From positions 1 to 6,992 of the forward strand of contig DYSM01000154.1 in the NCBI GenBank assembly GCA_020718265.1: a stretch of 6,992 bases of DNA, read 5' to 3'. The position numbers were made by a program, and so were the translations under genes. How positions within the stretch are numbered: the first letter of the stretch is position 1; the number at the start of each line of letters is the position of its first letter. Of this stretch, positions 4,642 through 6,992 are shown piece by piece. The DNA is from Draconibacterium orientale. GTDB taxonomy: Bacteria; Bacteroidota; Bacteroidia; Bacteroidales; JAADGE01. The notes under the pieces were generated by a model that made no database searches, was not told the DNA's origin, and was given only the letters and a program-made list of their open reading frames with translations.

Positions 4642-5745
4642 TTAATCTCCCAAGCTGATATCCAAACCGCGAGCGGTCCGAATCAAATCGGAATCTTTGC
4701 TTATATAATTGTATTTTTCAATTGCTTCCAAGAACGGAACCGAAATCACGTTCGGATGACGATAAGCCACCATTTCGCCGAATTTCTTGTCCAAAACCAA
4801 TTCAAATGCTTTTACGCCGAATTGCGATGCCAACACACGGTCATAAGCAATCGGTACACCGCCGCGTTGTAAGTGTCCGAGCACGGTTACGCGCGAGTCG
4901 AACGACATGCCGGCTTCTTTCAACGATTGCTCAAATTGAAACGCCACACCGCCCAAACGTTTGTTCGCGTTACCGATTTCCGTTGCTTCATGCGCATATA
5001 CAAATCCGCCTTTGGGCATCGCACCTTCAGCAACCACAACAATTGCATAGCCTCTGCCTTCTTGGTAGCGTTTTCTCAAATGTGCAATAACTTTCGCAAT
5101 TTCATACGGAATTTCAGGAATTACGCAAACATCAGCACCACCGGCAATGGCAGCGTGCAACGCAATCCATCCCGCTTCACGTCCCATAACTTCCATAATC
5201 ATCACACGACTGTGGCTGGCTGCGGTAGTCGCCAATTTATCAACGGATTCCGTTGCAATTTGCACTGCGGTTTGGAAACCGAACGTATAATCTGTCGAAG
5301 AAAGGTCATTATCAATGGTTTTCGGAACGCCGATAACATTTAAACCCAACTCAAACAAACGTTGCGAAATCTTTTGCGAACCGTCGCCGCCGATATTGAT
5401 AACCGCTTCAACACCAAGGAATTGCAATTTACGAAGCAATTCCTCCGAGCGGTCTGCCGAGCCCCACGAACCGTCTTTGTTTTTTACGGGCCAAGCAAAC
5501 GGACCGCCTTTGGTTGTAGTTCCTAAAATGGTGCCGCCGCGGAAGTGAATACCATCAACTTTTTTCTCGTCAAGTACCACAATTTCAGTGGGTTCGTTCA
5601 GCACGCCGTCAAACGATTGCATACTGCCGATAACTTCCCAATCGTCGGTTTGTGCCGCACGCTTTACAATTGCTCGGATTACCGCATTTAGTCCGGGGCA
5701 GTCGCCGCCGCCGGTGAGCACTAATACTCGTTTCTTTTTTGCCAT
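4642..5745 (-). CDS. pfkA: 6-phosphofructokinase (group III type)
   Basis: This cytoplasmic glycolytic enzyme phosphorylates fructose 6-phosphate to fructose 1,6-bisphosphate. The 367-residue protein carries the family signatures in order: TGGGDCPGLN (11-20), GGDGS (119-123), PKTIDND (141-147, catalytic base D145), MGREAGW (187-193), PEIPYE (210-215) and the substrate-binding GHLQRGG (290-296). Its length and the KNKDGSWGSADRSEE insertion (88-102) fit the group III or mixed-substrate PFKs better than the roughly 320-residue E. coli PfkA. At the two donor-determining positions it has Gly (G122, E. coli 104) and Lys (K142, E. coli 124). Gly favours ATP, while Lys is usual in PPi enzymes, but ATP-dependent PFKs with Gly/Lys exist, such as the trypanosomal enzyme. 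ATP use is therefore more likely, though not certain. The gene has its own candidate promoter and shares a terminator with the convergent operon. Confidence 0.95.
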   Translation of the reverse strand: MAKKKRVLVLTGGGDCPGLNAVIRAIVKRAAQTDDWEVIGSMQSFDGVLNEPTEIVVLDEKKVDGIHFRGGTILGTTTKGGPFAWPVKNKDGSWGSADRSEELLRKLQFLGVEAVINIGGDGSQKISQRLFELGLNVIGVPKTIDNDLSSTDYTFGFQTAVQIATESVDKLATTAASHSRVMIMEVMGREAGWIALHAAIAGGADVCVIPEIPYEIAKVIAHLRKRYQEGRGYAIVVVAEGAMPKGGFVYAHEATEIGNANKRLGGVAFQFEQSLKEAGMSFDSRVTVLGHLQRGGVPIAYDRVLASQFGVKAFELVLDKKFGEMVAYRHPNVISVPFLEAIEKYNYISKDSDLIRTARGLDISLGD

Positions 5746-5786
5746 ATTCTTAAAATAAAGAAAATCTAAATATAAAAATCAAGTAG

Positions 5787-5794
5787 CAAAATTA
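5787..5794 (-). promoter_or_regulatory. Candidate -7 box for phosphofructokinase
   Basis: The minus strand reads TAATTTTG, a full TAnnTTTG match, 41 bases upstream of the ATG at 5745. This is nearly the same distance as for the isocitrate dehydrogenase box. No good TTTG-like element is seen 19 to 21 bases upstream. The leader is A/T-rich and has no Shine-Dalgarno sequence. Confidence 0.5.
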
Positions 5795-5949
5795 AGAAAA
5801 ACATTTTGCTTTTTAAGTATTTCATTTCTAAATATTTTAAACTAAATTAACGAAAACGATTGCAGCCAATTTTATTTTAAAAAAGTTGCATTAATTACTT
5901 GAATTTAGGTTTCGTATTTTTGCCCAAATTGTAACAAACTGCTTGTAGA

Positions 5950-5971
5950 ACAAAAGTTCTAAAACTTTTGT
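5950..5971. repeat. 9-bp perfect hairpin with a competing overlapping hairpin
   Basis: ACAAAAGTT (5950-5958) and AACTTTTGT (5963-5971) pair perfectly around a 4-base loop. An overlapping alternative, TAGAAC (5946-5951) with GTTCTA (5956-5961) around AAAA, cannot form at the same time. Mutually exclusive stems can be a switch, but in AT-rich DNA this may be accidental. Confidence 0.5.
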
Positions 5972-6038
5972 AGTGTTTAACAGAAAGAAGTCTGAATGTT
6001 AAAGTAATTTGCTGAAAAAATTAGCTTTATTTTTCGAG

Positions 6039-6064
6039 AAAAAATACTACGACAAAACTTCGTA
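6039..6064 (-). terminator. Weak terminator-like hairpin after the DUF4340-like gene
   Basis: On the minus strand TACGA (6064-6060) pairs with TCGTA (6052-6048) around a 7-base loop and is followed by GTATTTTTT. It begins 2 bases after the stop codon of the minus-strand gene. The stem has only 5 bp, but position and T-run fit an intrinsic terminator. Confidence 0.5.
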
Positions 6065-6066
6065 AG

Positions 6067-6990
6067 TTATTTATTTACAGTGAAATATGATTTTGATTTC
6101 AGCAATAAATCAAGCTCACAGCGTTTCACAATAACAGCCGTAGTGTCATTTATTGTTGCAAAAATTTTGTGTTTGTCCGGAATCGTATCTTTTGTCATTC
6201 TGTAAAATGTTTTTAGCTCGGTTTTCTTGCCGGAATCATCTGTAACTGTCAGAATTTCAGCTGGAAATGAAATGTCGATTTTGTCTTTTGAAATCAAACT
6301 GTCGAAACGAATGCCTTTGAAATAACTTAAATAACGTCCGACGGCACGTAAATTTGTGCCTTCATTTTTGGAATCCGAAACCAAAAATGCCGTGTCTGTT
6401 TTTATGTCCAAAAAGAAAGATTTTTCCGGAGCATTTGGATATTTCAAGCTGATATTTTTCAGTTCAAAATATTCATAATCAAAAATATACGCAGTCATCC
6501 AATACATCGGATTATCGGTAAGAAGCGGGCGAAGTTCTTTGGTAACGCCGGGCAAATACACCAAATACGGTTCGGTTTGCGAGTCTAGTTGCACGACTGT
6601 TGCATTGTATTTTGCATCAAAATAGCCGGTTATCCAAGTTTTCAGTAATTTATCGCCGACAAAAATTTGCATCGAAACTTTGCTCTCATTCATTTTTTTG
6701 AGCGCGGAATCTGTTTCTTCCGCCGGAATTTTACCCTTTACATCCGCCTGACTAAGCACTTGCATTAATCTTTCAATGGATTTTTCATAAGCTTTATAGT
6801 GTTCATTTACAAACCATTGAGACTGTTTTTTAGATAAAACACTTGTTTGTTTTCCTTGAAAAATAATTTTTGTAATTTCCGAAGTGTCGGAAATCGTAAA
6901 GTCATTTAATCCGGATTTTTCCGTTTCCGAACAATTTGAAAATAGTGCTAAAAAAAGTATCAATAAAAGAAATATGCTTGTGATTTTCAT
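6067..6990 (-). CDS. DUF4340-like lipoprotein
   Basis: The 307-residue protein is complete in the window, its ATG lying two bases from the right edge. It starts with a lipoprotein signal: MKI, hydrophobic TSIFLLLILFLALF, and a lipobox ending SNC with the lipidated cysteine at C20. The mature part resembles DUF4340 proteins of Bacteroidota: an early ITKIIFQGKQTSVLSKKQSQWFV segment (39-61) with the Lys/Trp pattern of repeated beta units, WFVNEHYKA, then a helix (67-81) and further beta-rich segments. Some DUF4340 proteins accompany gliding or ABC-transporter genes, but nothing here indicates that role. It is probably anchored to a membrane facing the periplasm; the function is unknown. Upstream control lies outside the window, so operon membership cannot be judged. 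The family call is from recognition of the pattern and has moderate certainty; the lipoprotein call is firmer. Confidence 0.85.
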   Translation of the reverse strand: MKITSIFLLLILFLALFSNCSETEKSGLNDFTISDTSEITKIIFQGKQTSVLSKKQSQWFVNEHYKAYEKSIERLMQVLSQADVKGKIPAEETDSALKKMNESKVSMQIFVGDKLLKTWITGYFDAKYNATVVQLDSQTEPYLVYLPGVTKELRPLLTDNPMYWMTAYIFDYEYFELKNISLKYPNAPEKSFFLDIKTDTAFLVSDSKNEGTNLRAVGRYLSYFKGIRFDSLISKDKIDISFPAEILTVTDDSGKKTELKTFYRMTKDTIPDKHKIFATINDTTAVIVKRCELDLLLKSKSYFTVNK

Positions 6991-6992
6991 TC

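Larger units (their letters stand above)
5746..6066. other. Gene-free 321-base region with promoter-like box and hairpins
   Basis: No reading frame of note occurs on either strand. The stretch holds the phosphofructokinase promoter candidate (5787-5794), a plus-strand TATTTTTG box (5915-5922) that matches TAnnTTTG but faces no gene, a hairpin (5950-5971), and the terminator-like hairpin after the DUF4340-like gene (6039-6064). The plus-strand box with a hairpin behind it could mark a small RNA, but no terminator for one is visible. Confidence 0.5.

Noticed and set aside
4722..5548. Plus-strand ORFs opposite phosphofructokinase
   Set aside because: They are antisense shadows of a conserved enzyme, rich in Arg, His and Cys, with no recognisable features.
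6029..6045. ATTTTTC/GAAAAAAT palindrome as a second terminator after the DUF4340-like gene
   Set aside because: The loop would be only two bases and the stem is nearly all A-T, so it is unlikely to fold stably.

Overview
The window looks like a low-GC chromosomal segment from a member of the Bacteroidota, or a close relative in the wider FCB group. The evidence is candidate promoters of the TAnnTTTG type, A-rich leaders without clear Shine-Dalgarno sequences, a short winged-HTH protein of a type I associate with Bacteroidota, and a DUF4340-like lipoprotein. There is no rRNA, tRNA, CRISPR array, intact insertion sequence or phage gene. The assignment rests on sequence style and family recognition, not on a database search.

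Layout from left to right. Positions 1-218 are AT-rich and non-coding, with a terminator-like hairpin for the gene that follows. Positions 219-2453 (minus) encode a full-length monomeric NADP-dependent isocitrate dehydrogenase (TCA cycle). A strong hairpin terminator at 2572-2607 separates it from a small exported CxCC-containing protein of unknown function (2695-3081, minus). Next comes a gene-free stretch rich in inverted repeats, then a 69-residue HTH protein (3326-3535, minus) whose stop codon lies inside its own terminator-like hairpin.

Divergent from the HTH gene is a probable two-gene operon on the plus strand. It starts at a good Bacteroidota-type promoter (3621-3651). It encodes a 71-residue coiled-coil lipoprotein (3676-3891) and a 218-residue exported protein with a KKNDD/KKNDDG tandem repeat and a helical tail (3915-4571). 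A symmetrical, probably bidirectional terminator (4583-4621) closes this operon and also the convergent phosphofructokinase gene (4642-5745, minus). After a 321-base gene-free stretch containing hairpins, the window ends with a complete DUF4340-like lipoprotein gene (6067-6990, minus).

The two metabolic genes are ordinary housekeeping enzymes: phosphofructokinase in glycolysis and isocitrate dehydrogenase in the TCA cycle. They are separated by other units and need not be co-regulated. The least explained part is the middle: the divergent HTH gene and the two-gene envelope operon, which look like a small, possibly self-contained cell-envelope module of unknown function. I see no firm evidence for a defence, mobile or biosynthetic system.
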